From IMG/VR virus record IMGVR_UViG_3300048694_000935, positions 1 through 21,112 of that record: a stretch of 21,112 bases of DNA; one strand, 5' to 3'. The translations under genes were made by a program, and so were the position numbers. This stretch comes from a virus. This document shows positions 20,814 to 21,112 of the stretch, in pieces. Every line of letters begins with the position of its first letter. The stretch's first letter is position 1. Under the pieces are notes generated by a model. That model ran no database searches and was not told where the DNA came from. It saw only the letters and a list, made by a program, of their open reading frames with translations.

Positions 20814-20842
20814 TTGCCCAATGACAATATTTCGGCTATAAT
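20814..20842 (+). promoter_or_regulatory. Sigma70-type promoter for the Cys-rich gene
   Basis: TTGCCC (20814-20819), 17-base spacer, TATAAT (20837-20842). The start near 20849 leaves a very short leader beginning at the AAAGGAG site (20848-20854) before ATG 20860. Confidence 0.55.
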
Positions 20843-20859
20843 AATACAAAGGAGCAGCA

Positions 20860-21112
20860 ATGAGTACAGAGCAGGACAAATTCAAACATAGTAAACGGCT
20901 CCAAAAAGATGAAAACGCTGTAAAAAAGCAGGTTAAAATTGCAAAAGCTCACAGGACATTTAACGAAGCAAATATTAAACAACCTCATCGATTAACTAAA
21001 CATCATGCCATGGATTGCGGTAATCCTGGTTGTTATCTATGCGGAAATCCACGCAAGACACATAAAGACAAATTAACCCAACAAGAAAAAAGCTTATTTC
21101 AAGATTTGGATA
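20860..21112 (+). CDS. Small Cys-containing protein, unknown function (runs off the right edge)
   Basis: 84 residues are visible and no stop is reached. AAAGGAG lies five bases before the ATG. The first half is basic and helical (KHSKRLQKDENAVKKQ, KIAKAHRTF). The second half has HRLTKHHAMDCGNPGCYLCGN, then PRKTHKDKLTQQEKSLFQ. The Cys at 'DCGNPGCYLCGNPRK' (CGNPxCxxCGNPRK) is a probable zinc site. I recall this short motif in small bacterial and phage proteins of unknown function. Its own sigma70-type promoter suggests early expression. Confidence 0.75.
   Translation, partial: MSTEQDKFKHSKRLQKDENAVKKQVKIAKAHRTFNEANIKQPHRLTKHHAMDCGNPGCYLCGNPRKTHKDKLTQQEKSLFQDLD

Noticed and set aside
20792-20823. 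10-codon ORF overlapping the PAAR stop codon
   Set aside because: Too short, no conserved features, and it runs into the promoter of the next gene.

Overview
The window reads as a piece of an A+T-rich, T4-like myovirus genome (class Caudoviricetes), probably from an aquatic phage of an aerobic heterotrophic bacterium. The reasons are: tight, mostly + strand gene packing with stop/start overlaps; TATAAATA boxes of the T4 late-promoter type in front of virion-type genes; a PAAR spike-tip protein, a beta-helix fibre and a LamG-like fibre end; a class I ribonucleotide reductase pair with its glutaredoxin; and a large Lys/Ala-rich head-core-like protein. The host cannot be fixed from the sequence. 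Isocitrate lyase argues for an organism that uses the glyoxylate shunt or C2 compounds.

Layout. Positions 1-3500 hold the end of a LamG-type fibre gene, a secreted DNA/RNA nuclease, an unknown protein, a HAD phosphatase/HExxH metallopeptidase fusion, an intergenic element with nested inverted repeats, and a Mn/Fe superoxide dismutase with a late promoter directly before its start. A bidirectional terminator at about 3506-3533 separates these from a minus-strand island (3593-4718: a 90-aa protein, a GNAT acetyltransferase, a 49-aa protein), which has good sigma70-type promoters. From 4865 the + strand resumes with small unknown genes, an isolated, strongly codon-biased 129-aa gene between a late-type promoter and a strong terminator, a membrane-anchored coiled-coil protein, the head-core-like protein (7419-8999) and a PD-(D/E)XK nuclease (9399). 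The nuclease promoter and start codon lie inside nested palindromes. A beta-helix fibre follows (10149), with its ribosome binding site inside a perfect hairpin.

The most striking block is 12168-18606: nrdA, SGNH-like gene, isocitrate lyase, paralogous SGNH-like gene, nrdB, 37-aa basic protein, glutaredoxin. It looks like one operon with short gaps. NrdA, NrdB and glutaredoxin make deoxyribonucleotides for phage replication. Isocitrate lyase would divert isocitrate to glyoxylate and succinate, bypassing the CO2-releasing steps of the TCA cycle. No malate synthase is present in the window. After this come four small structural-type or unknown genes, the PAAR protein, and a Cys-rich small gene that runs off the right edge.

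A second theme is N-terminal peptides such as MRAKEFIYE, MYNFIKTIVE and MKIYELFE. They resemble the capsid-targeting peptides of T4 internal head proteins, with an (I/L)-X-E sequence like the prohead-protease site. This raises the possibility that the superoxide dismutase and several neighbours are packaged in the capsid. No tRNA, CRISPR array, insertion sequence or attachment site was seen, and no gene-free stretch exceeds 300 bases.
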